A stretch of 64,000 bases of DNA from Bacteroidales bacterium (GCA_016705005.1 JADIZB010000013.1:138292-202291), one strand, 5' to 3'; counted from the stretch's first letter, positions 26,609 to 35,306 are shown. The notes: generated by a model not told the origin, from the letters alone. Program-made: numbers and translations.

Positions 26609-27514
26609 ATGGATATTACTTTCTGGATATTGTTTAATGTTTTTGTACTGATTATGCTGGCCCTCGATCTGGGTGTTTTTCACCGCAAGGTCCATGTCGT
26701 TTCAATGAAGGAAGCGCTGGGTTGGTCTGCAGTTTGGATTTCCCTTGCTCTGGTGTTCAATGTGATTCTCTATTTCTGGCTCGGTCAGCAGAAAGCCCTC
26801 GAATTCTTCACCGGCTACCTTGTCGAAAAAGCACTCAGTGTCGACAACATCTTTGTTTTTATCATGATTTTTGCCTATTTTCAGATCCCGCCCCAATACC
26901 AGCATAAAGTTCTTTTCTGGGGAATCATCGGAGCACTGCTGATGCGTGTTGTCTTTATTTTTGCCGGTGTAGCCCTGATTGAGAAATTTCATTTCACGAT
27001 ATATATTTTCGGAGCCATACTGTTGTATACCGGGTATAAGATGTTTAAACACAACAATGCTAAGATAGAACCTGAGCAAAATCCGCTGATCCGATTTACC
27101 CGCAAGTATATGCCGGTAACAAGCGAATTGCATGGGGAGCGTTTTTTTACCAGGCTCAACGGCAAATGGCATGCAACGCCGCTTTTCCTGGTATTGTTAC
27201 TGATTGAAACTACGGATCTTATTTTTGCAGTTGACAGCATTCCGGCAATTCTGGCCATCACTCAGGACCAGTTTATTGTCTATACATCCAATGTTTTCGC
27301 CATTCTCGGTCTGCGGTCGCTCTACTTTGCCCTGGCGGGAATCGTGCATCGTTTCTGGCTGCTCAGCTATGGGTTGGCGGTGGTCCTGATCTTTGTGGGA
27401 ATAAAGATGATCATTATCGATTTCTATAAAATCCCTGTTGAATGGTCCCTGTTGTTTATTGCAATGACGATTACAGCCAGCGTTGTGCTATCGCTGAAAA
27501 TTAAGAAAAAGTAA
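26609..27514 (+). CDS. TerC/Alx-family membrane protein, probable metal (Mn) exporter
   Basis: A 301-residue inner-membrane protein with about nine hydrophobic helices. The family marks are an early acidic helix LIMLALDLGVFHRK, the signature EKALSVDNIFVFIMIF near residue 75, and the second half's mirror ETTDLIFAVDSIPAILAI near 200, whose Asp/Glu residues line the transport path. Members such as Alx and MeeF help export manganese; older names link the family to tellurite resistance. It is followed 13 bases later by a DedA-family gene, so the two probably form an operon. Confidence 0.9.
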   Translation: MDITFWILFNVFVLIMLALDLGVFHRKVHVVSMKEALGWSAVWISLALVFNVILYFWLGQQKALEFFTGYLVEKALSVDNIFVFIMIFAYFQIPPQYQHKVLFWGIIGALLMRVVFIFAGVALIEKFHFTIYIFGAILLYTGYKMFKHNNAKIEPEQNPLIRFTRKYMPVTSELHGERFFTRLNGKWHATPLFLVLLLIETTDLIFAVDSIPAILAITQDQFIVYTSNVFAILGLRSLYFALAGIVHRFWLLSYGLAVVLIFVGIKMIIIDFYKIPVEWSLLFIAMTITASVVLSLKIKKK

Positions 27515-27527
27515 CTGATCTGAAAAC

Positions 27528-28157
27528 ATGATATTATCTGAGTCGGACTCATGGGCCTTTATTTTTGAACCACACAGGATCATTGAAGTGGGTGGTTTTC
27601 TGCTTTTACTCGCCATTGTTTACATTGAGACCGGTTTTTTTCTGGGATTTGTATTACCGGGTGGAGATTACCTGCTTTTTGCAGCCGGTTTATTTAGTGG
27701 TACCCATTTTCTGGATGTACCACTTCCTTTTCTGATGGGAACATTGATCCTGGCCTCCTTTTTTGGTGACCTGACAGGCTACTATAAAGGAAAATGGCTG
27801 GGAGGCAGGTTGTTTACAGGAAATAATTCGAGGTTCTTCAAGGTTGAATTCCTGGAACGCGGTAAATTTTTCTATGAGAAAAATGGGGTATGGGCATTCC
27901 TCATTGGGCGTTTCTTGCCTGTTATCCGGACTTTGATACCCATGATCGCCGGGGCAGCAACTTTTCCTTTCAGAAGGTTTCTGCTTTTCAACGGGCTGGG
28001 GGCCATTGTCTGGGTAGGTACCCTTGTGCCGCTCGGGTATTACGTTGGCCGGACCTATCCCGGTATCATGCGGTATTCATTCTGGATACTTGTTCTTTTT
28101 GTTGCTATAGCTGCATTCCCAACCCTCAGAATAATGCTGTCGAAAAAAGGGAAATAG
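27528..28157 (+). CDS. DedA-family (VTT domain) membrane protein
   Basis: A 209-residue inner-membrane protein with several helices. The DedA/SNARE-associated signature is visible in YIETGFFLGFVLPGGDYLLFAAG, GDLTGYYKGKWLGGRLF, and the conserved FLIGRFLPVIRTLIPMIAGAATFPFRRFLLFN with its paired Arg and Pro residues. Proteins of this family flip lipid carriers (undecaprenyl phosphate or phosphatidylethanolamine) or support the proton gradient. It is paired with terC upstream. Only a short convergent gap separates it from the Lrp regulator; no clear terminator is seen. Confidence 0.9.
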   Translation: MILSESDSWAFIFEPHRIIEVGGFLLLLAIVYIETGFFLGFVLPGGDYLLFAAGLFSGTHFLDVPLPFLMGTLILASFFGDLTGYYKGKWLGGRLFTGNNSRFFKVEFLERGKFFYEKNGVWAFLIGRFLPVIRTLIPMIAGAATFPFRRFLLFNGLGAIVWVGTLVPLGYYVGRTYPGIMRYSFWILVLFVAIAAFPTLRIMLSKKGK

Positions 28158-28259
28158 CTGATTGTATTCTTTTATTAAAAATAATCAGGGCCAAAATATG
28201 GGCTTACTTCATTAAATTTCAAAGCATAAAGATCAATAAGATTGGTTAAATCATTGTGC

Positions 28260-28736
28260 CTACATTGATAGTTCCCTTTCAAATCCTGTTTCGAGCGAAA
28301 TAAATGTCTCAGTGAAGGTAATTTCAGGGATTGACTGAATCTGTTCAACAATCACCTTTTTAAGATGCTCGTTGTTACGGGTATATAGTTTAACGAGGAG
28401 TGAATATTTCCCGGAAATATGATGACATTCAACGATCTCCGGTATTTTCATAATTTTTCTGAAGACCTCTTCGTGTGTCGATGTTGAAGTCAGGTTAACC
28501 TGGATGCCTATGAATGCACAGGTAAGATATCCCAGTCCTTTCGGATTCAGTTTCAGGTAATATCCTGAAAGCACTCCGGCTTCCTCCATTTTTGCAACCC
28601 GCTGGTGAATGGCTGCACCTGAGACCTTACAGCGGCGTGCTACTTCAACAAATGGCATCCGTGCATCGGTGTTCAACAGGTTGATGATCTTCTTATCCAG
28701 ACTATCAAGATGAAAGTTGTGGTCAGTTTTTGACAT
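28260..28736 (-). CDS. Lrp/AsnC-family transcriptional regulator
   Basis: A 158-residue DNA-binding protein. The N-terminal winged helix (LDKKIINLLNTDARMPFVEVARRCKVSGAAIHQRVAKMEEAGVL, described here by its position ~12-58) is followed by the ligand-sensing ferredoxin-like domain (~70-150, with VECHHISGKYSLLVKLYTRN). Regulators of this family sense amino acids. It is divergent from a Cys/Met PLP enzyme gene, and nested inverted repeats lie in the gap, so it probably controls that gene and itself. A TAnnTTTG box is found 20 bases upstream. Confidence 0.92.
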   Translation of the reverse strand: MSKTDHNFHLDSLDKKIINLLNTDARMPFVEVARRCKVSGAAIHQRVAKMEEAGVLSGYYLKLNPKGLGYLTCAFIGIQVNLTSTSTHEEVFRKIMKIPEIVECHHISGKYSLLVKLYTRNNEHLKKVIVEQIQSIPEITFTETFISLETGFERELSM

Positions 28737-28755
28737 GAAATTCTGATAATAATTT

Positions 28756-28763
28756 CAAAAATA
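28756..28763 (-). promoter_or_regulatory. Candidate -7 element of the Lrp gene
   Basis: The minus strand reads TATTTTTG (TAnnTTTG), 20 bases before the ATG. No clear -33 TTG. Confidence 0.5.
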
Positions 28764-28807
28764 GTACTTTTTGATTTCAGATTTTAAATATTGTTCCGAT
28801 TTTGTTA

Positions 28808-28838
28808 CCGGAATCTAAATGGAATGATTTCATTCCGG
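28808..28838. promoter_or_regulatory. Nested inverted repeats, candidate Lrp operator
   Basis: CCGGAAT (28808-28814) pairs with ATTCCGG (28832-28838), and inside it GGAATGA-TT-TCATTCC (28821-28836) is a perfect short palindrome. The element ends 10 bases before the -7 box of the PLP gene, so a bound regulator would cover its -33 region. Confidence 0.6.
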
Positions 28839-28847
28839 CATAACTGA

Positions 28848-28855
28848 TATATTTG
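28848..28855 (+). promoter_or_regulatory. -7 element of the PLP-thrC-thrH operon
   Basis: TATATTTG, an exact TAnnTTTG match, 63 bases before the ATG at 28919. The expected -33 position falls within the inverted repeats and lacks TTG, which fits a regulated promoter. Confidence 0.6.
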
Positions 28856-28908
28856 TTAAAATCAAATCGGCAATTCACAGTCAATCATTATATAAACCAT
28901 TAAAATCC

Positions 28909-28913
28909 GGAGG
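28909..28913 (+). promoter_or_regulatory. Shine-Dalgarno-like GGAGG before the PLP gene
   Basis: GGAGG ends 5 bases before the ATG at 28919. Most genes here have none, as is usual in Bacteroidota, so this one stands out. Confidence 0.6.
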
Positions 28914-28918
28914 TTAGC

Positions 28919-30385
28919 ATGGGTTCAAAGGGAATCAATCATTACATCGAGGCAGCACAAAGGTCAGCGATTTGGCATAAGGACTATCTGAAAGAGATGA
29001 AAAAGTGCCGGTTCGATACCATCGCTGTGCACGGTATCTATTCGATGCAGGAAGCGTTGGATTTTAACCAGGGTTCTATCATTGAGCCTGTATACATGGC
29101 CACATCCCAGTCGTATCGCGACTCCGATGAAATGGAAGCGGCCCTTTCCTATCAGATACCCACCTGGTGTTATTCCAGAATTGCGAATCCGACCATTTAT
29201 TATCTTGAAGGCGTGCTTGCCATGCTCGAATCTTATGGTTCCGATGTTGACGCGTCGTGCATCGCTACTTCTTCAGGCATGGCAGCCATCCAGACTGCCG
29301 TTGATCAGTTTTTGCTTCCTGATCATGAAAATCCATCAAAACCGGTAAATTTCGTAGCATCAACACAGGTTTACGGTGGTACTTTTCAGCAGTTTGCCGT
29401 TCGTAAGCATCAGGAACGCGGCATTGAATGGAGAAAAGTTATAAATTCTGACGATCTGAAAGAATGGGAATCGTTGATTGATGATAATACCCGCTTTTTG
29501 TACGGTGAGATGCCCAGCAACCCGGGACAGGCGTTTTTCGACCTGAAAAAGGTAATTGAACTGGGTCACAAACATGGAATTCCTGTGATTGTTGATTCTA
29601 CGGTTGCTACCCCGGCACTGATGCGTCCATTGTGTCTGGGTGCTGATATAGTTGTACAGTCTGTGACAAAGACTTTGGCTACCAGTGGTTTTGGAATCGT
29701 TGGTGCTGTGATTGCCCGAAAAAACATTGTATCAAAGGTTGGAAGCCCCGAAATGAAAGCGGATTTCTGCATGTATGCCAAAACACTTCCCAACCGCGAT
29801 AACGGGCCGAACCTTTCACCCATGAATGCCATCATGGCCATCAACGACATCCGCACCCTGCGTTCACGGGTTGATATGCAGAGCCGTTCAACGATGACCA
29901 TTGCGAAATATCTTTCCTCGCATAAACACATTGAGCAGGTTGATTACCTTGGGCTGGAATCTCATCCGCTGCATCAGCTGGCCTCCGAATACCTGTGGCT
30001 GGCCGACTCGGAACATGATGAACAGTATGGTAAGAAAGTAAACCGTTACGGTCACCTCATGTCGTTTCATGTTAAAGGTGGCGCCCAGGCCGCACGCGAT
30101 GTTTTCGATGGCTTGCAGCGCATCTGGCGGGCAACAGACCTCGGAAGAATAAAATCGGTGGCTACAATACCTTCGATTTCTACGCATTCACAACAGGGCG
30201 AAGAAGGTCGTAAACTGGCTGGTATCCCTGCCAATCTGATAAGACTCTGTGTAGGGGCTGAACATCCCGACGATATCATCGCCGACCTGGAACAGGCTCT
30301 CTCGGTGCTGGATGGTAAAACGATTAAAAGTTCCGCTCCCGAATACTCCGCCGGAGGTGCTTCGTCCGCAACTTTAAGAAGATAA
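28919..30385 (+). CDS. Cys/Met-metabolism PLP-dependent enzyme (cystathionine gamma-synthase family)
   Basis: A cytosolic PLP enzyme of fold type I, 488 residues, which is long for the family (about 400). It has an N-terminal extension of about 35 residues. The PLP-binding lysine is K251 in VVQSVTKTLATSGFGIVG; TSSGMAAIQTAV and YGEMPSNPGQAFFDL match the cofactor and substrate sites. Members make cystathionine or homocysteine from activated homoserine, or cleave Met/Cys; the exact reaction cannot be read from sequence. It heads an operon with thrC (4-base gap) and thrH, pointing to homoserine-derived substrates. Confidence 0.85.
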   Translation: MGSKGINHYIEAAQRSAIWHKDYLKEMKKCRFDTIAVHGIYSMQEALDFNQGSIIEPVYMATSQSYRDSDEMEAALSYQIPTWCYSRIANPTIYYLEGVLAMLESYGSDVDASCIATSSGMAAIQTAVDQFLLPDHENPSKPVNFVASTQVYGGTFQQFAVRKHQERGIEWRKVINSDDLKEWESLIDDNTRFLYGEMPSNPGQAFFDLKKVIELGHKHGIPVIVDSTVATPALMRPLCLGADIVVQSVTKTLATSGFGIVGAVIARKNIVSKVGSPEMKADFCMYAKTLPNRDNGPNLSPMNAIMAINDIRTLRSRVDMQSRSTMTIAKYLSSHKHIEQVDYLGLESHPLHQLASEYLWLADSEHDEQYGKKVNRYGHLMSFHVKGGAQAARDVFDGLQRIWRATDLGRIKSVATIPSISTHSQQGEEGRKLAGIPANLIRLCVGAEHPDDIIADLEQALSVLDGKTIKSSAPEYSAGGASSATLRR

Positions 30386-30389
30386 ATTC

Positions 30390-31760
30390 ATGAAGAATCC
30401 GTTGTTGTTTTACTCAACCAATCACCAGGCACCTTCGTTGCCCTTCGATCAGGCGTTGCTCAAGGGGCAGGCACCCGACAGGGGGCTGTATATGCCTGAA
30501 AGAATTCCGGTGATTTCGCCTGAGCGCATCAGGGAAATGAAACATATGCAATATCATGAGATTGCTGAAGTTATCATTGGAAGCTTTCTGAAGGGCGTCA
30601 TCGGTGAACAGGAACTCAAAGCCCTGGTTAAAGATGCCTACAATTATGATGTGCCCCTGCAGCATGTCAGCGACAGGAAGTATGTGATGCGGCTTGATCA
30701 GGGACCCACAGCAAGTTTTAAGGATTTTGCCGGACGCATGATGGGCCGGCTTATGAATCATTACCTGTCGCTGAGTGGTGGCAACCTGCTGATTCTTACT
30801 GCCACGTCCGGTGATACCGGCAGCGCTGTTGCCAATGCCTTCTATGGCTTTGAAAAGATAAAGGTGGTGGTGCTGTTTCCGGTAGGGGAGGTAACCGCCC
30901 GTCAGCGGAAGCAAATGACCACGTTGGGTAAAAATGTTCAGATCATTGGGTTGGATGCCAAGTTTGATGACTGCCAGGCACTGGTGAAACAGGCATTTTC
31001 TGATCCGGACCTTGATTACCTGAATTTATCCTCTGCCAATTCGATCAACATTGGCAGGCTGATCCCCCAGATTGTCTATTATTTCTATGCTTTTGCGCGA
31101 TTGTGCAACGATTCACCGGATGACGGAATTGTATTCTCTGTTCCATCGGGCAATTTTGGTGATATGATGGGCGGAATGCTGGCCAAACGGATGGGGTTGC
31201 CGGTCAGAAAATACGTCATTGCCACGAATGAGAACGACGAATTTCCGGTGTTCCTGAGCCAGGGGAAATATCATAAGATTGAACCATCACGGAACTGTAT
31301 TTCAAGCGCCATGAATGTTGGTCACCCCAGCAATCTGGCCCGTCTGGTGGCTCTATACGGAGGTGAGATGGACGAAAAGGGCACAATACACCGGATGCCG
31401 GATATGGATGAGATGCGGCAGGATATTTTTGCTGTGTCTGCATCCGATGAAGAAACCAGGGCAACAATCAGGTCGGCCTGGGATAAGTACCGGCTCTTGC
31501 TTGAACCTCATGGAGCTGTTGGCTGGTGTGGGCTTCAAAAGTTCCTTGAAACAGGATCGCCCGAAGCCGGACCTGAGCAGTTATGCGTCACCCTCGAAAC
31601 TGCGCATCCGGCCAAGTTCCCTGAGCAGATCCGCGATATTCTCAATCTTGATCCTGAACTGCCACCCAGCCTAACCGGACTGGAGGAAAAGCCTGAAAAT
31701 TTTGACCATCTTGAAAACGACTATCTGGCTTTCAAGGAATATCTGAAACTGAAATATTAA
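30390..31760 (+). CDS. thrC: Threonine synthase
   Basis: Converts O-phosphohomoserine to threonine with PLP. At 456 residues it is full length. The PLP lysine is K111 in DQGPTASFKDFAGRMM, the phosphate-binding loop follows in LTATSGDTGSAVANAF, and VPSGNFGDMMGGMLAKRMG is the second cofactor contact. LETAHPAKFPEQI is typical of the long bacterial form. It follows the PLP enzyme by 4 bases and precedes thrH by 15, which would supply its substrate if ThrH makes O-phosphohomoserine. Confidence 0.96.
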   Translation: MKNPLLFYSTNHQAPSLPFDQALLKGQAPDRGLYMPERIPVISPERIREMKHMQYHEIAEVIIGSFLKGVIGEQELKALVKDAYNYDVPLQHVSDRKYVMRLDQGPTASFKDFAGRMMGRLMNHYLSLSGGNLLILTATSGDTGSAVANAFYGFEKIKVVVLFPVGEVTARQRKQMTTLGKNVQIIGLDAKFDDCQALVKQAFSDPDLDYLNLSSANSINIGRLIPQIVYYFYAFARLCNDSPDDGIVFSVPSGNFGDMMGGMLAKRMGLPVRKYVIATNENDEFPVFLSQGKYHKIEPSRNCISSAMNVGHPSNLARLVALYGGEMDEKGTIHRMPDMDEMRQDIFAVSASDEETRATIRSAWDKYRLLLEPHGAVGWCGLQKFLETGSPEAGPEQLCVTLETAHPAKFPEQIRDILNLDPELPPSLTGLEEKPENFDHLENDYLAFKEYLKLKY

Positions 31761-31775
31761 TTTAACATTACCGAT

Positions 31776-32384
31776 ATGTATGTAATCTGCACCGACCTTG
31801 AGGGCGTCTTTGTACCTGAAGTATGGATCAATGTTGCAGCCAGAACAGGCATCGCCGAACTTAAACTGACCACCCGTGATATCAGCGATTACAATGTGCT
31901 GATGAAACAGCGGATCAGAATACTGGCCGAGCACGGGCTGAAACTGAAGGATATACAGGATGTGATTGCAACCATTCGCCCGTTGGAGGGTGCCCTGGAA
32001 TTTTTGCAATGGCTCAGGGATGTAACCCAGGTTATTGTAGTGTCGGATACTTTCGCACAATTTGCGAAACCACTGATGATGCAACTCGACAAGCCTACCA
32101 TCTTCTGCCATAACCTGGTGGTTGACGAAAACGACAACATCACCGGATACACCCTGCGACAGTCCGATCCCAAACGAAAAGTGGTACAGGCCCTGCAGAG
32201 CCTCGATTATAAAGTCATTGCTTTCGGTGACTCATACAACGATGTAACCATGTTGCAACAGGCTGAAGTCGGTATCCTGTTCTGCCCGCCACAGAAAGTG
32301 ATTGATGACTATCCGGAACTACCGGTTGTGTATGATTATACTGCGCTGAAGAAGCTGATTGAAAAGCATATTTTCAGCGAGTAG
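31776..32384 (+). CDS. thrH: ThrH: phosphoserine phosphatase / homoserine phosphotransferase
   Basis: A 202-residue HAD-superfamily enzyme. The Pseudomonas ThrH removes phosphate from phosphoserine and can pass it to homoserine, replacing homoserine kinase. The first motif is CTDLEGVFVPE, with the D-L-E form of ThrH instead of DxD. TGIAELKLTTRDISDYNVLMK, LRILAEHGLKL-type helix, VIVVSDTFAQF (motif II), LRQSDPKRKVV (Lys) and IAFGDSYNDVTML (motif III) match ThrH along its length. It lies directly after thrC; no thrB is seen in the window. A terminator hairpin follows. Confidence 0.92.
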   Translation: MYVICTDLEGVFVPEVWINVAARTGIAELKLTTRDISDYNVLMKQRIRILAEHGLKLKDIQDVIATIRPLEGALEFLQWLRDVTQVIVVSDTFAQFAKPLMMQLDKPTIFCHNLVVDENDNITGYTLRQSDPKRKVVQALQSLDYKVIAFGDSYNDVTMLQQAEVGILFCPPQKVIDDYPELPVVYDYTALKKLIEKHIFSE

Positions 32385-32432
32385 CATTTAATTTCTGCCT
32401 CACCGGAATAAAAAGTCAGTTTACTGCTAATC

Positions 32433-32476
32433 CTGCCCGTTTGCTTTCATTCTGTAAGCAACGGGCAGATTATTTA
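32433..32476 (+). terminator. Terminator hairpin after thrH
   Basis: CTGCCCGT..GCTT (from 32433) pairs with AAGC.ACGGGCAG (to 32468), then ATTATTTATTG. The stem is strong but the T-run is interrupted. Confidence 0.65.
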
Positions 32477-32570
32477 TTGTCAGGAATTATGATATTTCAT
32501 AAATTGTGTTATTTTGGTTACATAATTTTAATTATTGGAAATATTTATGTAATATATTTCATGATTCAGG

Positions 32571-32578
32571 TAATTTTG
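32571..32578 (+). promoter_or_regulatory. Candidate -7 element of the second PLP gene
   Basis: TAATTTTG, a TAnnTTTG match, 40 bases before the ATG at 32618, in an AT-rich leader. No -33 TTG at the right spacing. Confidence 0.45.
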
Positions 32579-32617
32579 CCATCAGATTAATATTCACCTT
32601 TCAAAATACCCCTGATT

Positions 32618-33823
32618 ATGAAATTCGATCCCGCAAACCAGATTCAGGATCTCCGGCACTTTGGCGAGTTCGGCGACGTAAACCCATCGGTTACTGATTC
32701 AGCTACATTTACTTTTATGCAGGCCAAGACTATGGTCGATACTTTTCATGGCGAAGCTGAAGGATGTTTTCTCTATTCGCGCCACTGGAATCCGAGCAAC
32801 AAATACCTGGCCGATGCCATGGCTGCCATGGAAGGAACCGAAGCCGGGTGGGTAACCGGGAGCGGCATGGGTGCAATTACTTCAGCCATCCTACAGGTCG
32901 TTTCATCGGGTGACCACATAGTTTCGAGCGTCACTACCTATGGCGGCACATTCGCTTTCCTGTCGAATTATCTGAAAAAATTCAACATTGCAGTAACCTT
33001 TGTCGATATTACCGACCTCAAAGCCGTTGAAGCAGCCATTCGCCCTGAGACAAGGATGATTTACACTGAAACCATGACCAATCCGCTGCTTCAGATTTCC
33101 GACATACCCGGCCTGGCAGCAATTGCCAATAACCATGGAATCAAACTGGTGGTTGATAATACCTTTACCCCGATGATTGTGAGCCCGGCCCGTCTGGGTG
33201 CACATGTGGTTGTTTACAGCCTTACAAAATTTGTGAATGGTAAGAACGATTGTGTGGCAGGAGCCATCTGTTCAACCAACGATTTCATCAATTCACTGAT
33301 CGACGTGAATCACGGAACCGCCATGCTGCTTGGTCCGGTTCTCGATCCGTTCCGCTCTTCATCCATCCTCAAAAATATGCATACCCTGCACATACGCATG
33401 AAGCAGCACAGTTACAATGCCGCTTACCTTGCCGGGAAATTTACTGAATCAGGCATCCGGACGATATATCCCGGGCTCCCGGCACATCCCGGACACACCC
33501 TGCTTAAAGAAATGATGAATCCACAGTTTGGCTTTGGTGGTATGATTGCCATCGATATGGGAACAGCCGCAATGGCCTCGGCACTGATGGAAGATATGGA
33601 ATTGAATGATGTGGGCTACCTCGCGGTTAGTCTTGGTTACTTCAAGACCCTTTTCAGCAACTCGGGTAAAAGCACCTCGAGCGAAGTGCCTGAAGAAATT
33701 CAGCGAAGCATGGGGTTAAGTGAGGGTCTGGTCCGCTACAGTGTTGGCCTCGACAATGACATTGAACGCAGCTGGCTAAAAATAGAAGAAAGCCTGCGGA
33801 AAGTCGGATTTATGAAAGACTGA
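32618..33823 (+). CDS. Cys/Met-metabolism PLP enzyme, methionine gamma-lyase-like
   Basis: A 401-residue PLP enzyme of the same superfamily as the gene at 28919 but in a different subgroup. PLP lysine K204 in VVVYSLTKFVNGKND, cofactor loops TGSGMGAITSAIL, YTETMTNPLLQISDIP and VVDNTFTPM, and the C-terminal SVGLDNDIE are all present. Members cleave methionine or homocysteine or make cystathionine; the subgroup with S-x-T-K-F-x-N-G is often annotated methionine gamma-lyase or aminotransferase. It is separated from thrH by a terminator and has its own likely promoter. Confidence 0.85.
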   Translation: MKFDPANQIQDLRHFGEFGDVNPSVTDSATFTFMQAKTMVDTFHGEAEGCFLYSRHWNPSNKYLADAMAAMEGTEAGWVTGSGMGAITSAILQVVSSGDHIVSSVTTYGGTFAFLSNYLKKFNIAVTFVDITDLKAVEAAIRPETRMIYTETMTNPLLQISDIPGLAAIANNHGIKLVVDNTFTPMIVSPARLGAHVVVYSLTKFVNGKNDCVAGAICSTNDFINSLIDVNHGTAMLLGPVLDPFRSSSILKNMHTLHIRMKQHSYNAAYLAGKFTESGIRTIYPGLPAHPGHTLLKEMMNPQFGFGGMIAIDMGTAAMASALMEDMELNDVGYLAVSLGYFKTLFSNSGKSTSSEVPEEIQRSMGLSEGLVRYSVGLDNDIERSWLKIEESLRKVGFMKD

Positions 33824-33828
33824 AGTTA

Positions 33829-33865
33829 AGCTAAGAGCAGGGTTGTTTCGCTGCTCATAGCTTTT
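33829..33865 (+). terminator. Terminator after the second PLP gene
   Basis: AGCTAAGAGCAG (33829-33840) pairs with CTGCTCATAGCT (33851-33862), one mismatch, 10-base loop, then TTTT. It overlaps the stop codon of the convergent GIY-YIG gene. Confidence 0.8.
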
Positions 33866-34223
33866 CGCGATGATGTCTTCTGTTATAACCTTTCTCGTTA
33901 TATGGTTGAAGTTCTTCATTTACAAGGTCTTCCATAGCTTTTATTTCCCGCTCAAAACCTCCGGCAGGCTCATCTTCCTGTGTGATCTCTTCAAGGATAT
34001 CATATTTAAAGTTCTCAGGGCCAAATTGTTTCCAATCAGACTGCAGTTGCTCGTTCGGGTGAATTCCCGCGTTCAGCTGCAGTTTCTGAGCATGCCATAT
34101 GGCAATCAGGTCAATACTGCTGCCGATGAATATCTTCCCATTGGCAAGATTGGTTATCCGGAAGACACCCATGCGATACTTCCTTTGCCTGTATTCCTCT
34201 TTCATCTCCTTCCTGGTCTTCAC
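33855..34223 (-). CDS. GIY-YIG-domain nuclease-like protein
   Basis: A 122-residue small protein. The GIY-YIG fold marks are GVFRITNLANGKIFIGSS near residues 19-36 (G-V-F and I-G-S for GIY and YIG), a helix with WHAQKLQLNAGIHPNEQLQSDW, and FKYDILEEI with a late Glu as metal ligand. Stand-alone members of this kind occur widely in Bacteroidota with unknown targets. It lies 18 bases after the TetR gene on the same strand, so the pair may be one transcript. Its stop lies in the terminator of the convergent PLP gene. Confidence 0.8.
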   Translation of the reverse strand: MKTRKEMKEEYRQRKYRMGVFRITNLANGKIFIGSSIDLIAIWHAQKLQLNAGIHPNEQLQSDWKQFGPENFKYDILEEITQEDEPAGGFEREIKAMEDLVNEELQPYNEKGYNRRHHREKL

Positions 34224-34241
34224 AATCTACCCGTTTTATAG

Positions 34242-34841
34242 TTATTTGATCAGACTGAGTGATATATCTATCTGCTTATCAGCAACAGCCAAAAAATCGA
34301 GGTATTCGGCTGGTTGGAGGCGATTGTTGAAGAGAAGAAGCAAGCCGGCAATGCTGTTTTTCAGATTCAGACCAGTTAATTCGGCCTGCTCGCGATTCAT
34401 GTCACCGTTATCTATCAGATGAGTGAGGTCATCATGTATGATCCGATCGGTAAACTCATAGATCATCCTGGCTGTAGGTTGTCTGGCTCCCAGATCGTTC
34501 ATACGCTCAATATAGAAAAGTTCAAAAATGCCCGGATACTGAGTGAAATAACCAATATAAGCCTTCATTCGTGCCTTCAGTCTTTCTTTACCGGGCCGGG
34601 CATTGACCGATTGCCCGACTGTAAATCCTTCACATTCATTCATAAAGTCCTGAACACAGATAAAAACAAGTTCGTTCAGGTCCTTGAAGTAATTGTAGAG
34701 TGTGGCAAAAGAGTAACCAGCCCTTTCCGAAACCGCCCTCACATTCACTGCTCTTAAGCCTTCGCCCTTTAGCGTCTCTTTTGTCGCTTCGATAAAATAC
34801 CCTCGAATCCGTGATTCCTGTAATTCTTTATTGCTGACCAT
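34242..34841 (-). CDS. TetR/AcrR-family transcriptional regulator
   Basis: A 199-residue repressor-type protein. The N-terminal helix-turn-helix is in ATKETLKGEGLRAVNVRAVSERAGYSFATLYNYFKDLNELV, near residues 18-60, with the usual YNYF recognition helix. The C-terminal half is a helical ligand domain with no recognisable ligand. It may repress itself: a TAnnTTTG box and an imperfect palindrome lie just upstream. The only neighbour on its transcript is the GIY-YIG gene, so its target cannot be guessed. Confidence 0.9.
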   Translation of the reverse strand: MVSNKELQESRIRGYFIEATKETLKGEGLRAVNVRAVSERAGYSFATLYNYFKDLNELVFICVQDFMNECEGFTVGQSVNARPGKERLKARMKAYIGYFTQYPGIFELFYIERMNDLGARQPTARMIYEFTDRIIHDDLTHLIDNGDMNREQAELTGLNLKNSIAGLLLLFNNRLQPAEYLDFLAVADKQIDISLSLIK

Positions 34842-34860
34842 ATTTCACGTTTTAACAATG

Positions 34861-34904
34861 CAAATATAATTAATAATGTTATAAATGGTGAACAATGTTA
34901 ATAT
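34861..34904 (-). promoter_or_regulatory. Candidate promoter and operator of the TetR gene
   Basis: The minus strand has TATATTTG at 34861-34868. Beside it, ATTAATAATGTT (34869-34882 region) and AACAATGTTAAT (to about 34902) form an imperfect inverted repeat, with AACAATG also repeated near 34856. A -33-like TTG at 34893-34895 is slightly too far. Confidence 0.4.
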
Positions 34905-35249
34905 TTTTTAATTAAGAAAGCCCGGATCCCCGGGCTGTAGTATGGTTTAGAATGATATGGTGAATCCCTGACAGACCTTGCTCACTTGCCTGTTCTGAAA
35001 AGTTTGCATTATTTCCCGGCAGGTTACGTATGATAACACGCACTGTTTTGTATCGGCTTATCCCGGATTAACCCGGTATTCCCGCATCCGGGTTTTAAAC
35101 CATTGAGCTATCAGATAAAGAGAATGAAACTCATTATTGGCGAACCGCATAATTTTCAGGCAAATCTATGAGATGGCCGGCATATTATACTATAGTTCTG
35201 TTATAATATGAACGAAAAATGATATGTTCAACTGGTCAATTGGTACATG
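34905..35249. other. Non-coding gap with a short perfect hairpin
   Basis: Contains AGCCCGG-ATCC-CCGGGCT at 34919-34936, followed on the minus strand by TTTCTTAATTAAAAAA, which could act as a terminator or stop read-through from the right. No gene is supported. Confidence 0.5.
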
Positions 35250-35288
35250 GGAACAAACAAAGAGACCGCCATGGGCAGCCTCTTTGTT
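35250..35288 (-). terminator. Terminator after the papain-like protease gene
   Basis: AACAAAGAG (35256-35264) and CTCTTTGTT (35280-35288) pair, extended inside by CCGCC/GGCAG. On the minus strand TTTGTTTG follows. It begins 19 bases after the stop at 35307. Confidence 0.8.
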
Positions 35289-35306
35289 ACAAATGCTTAT
35301 TTCGCT

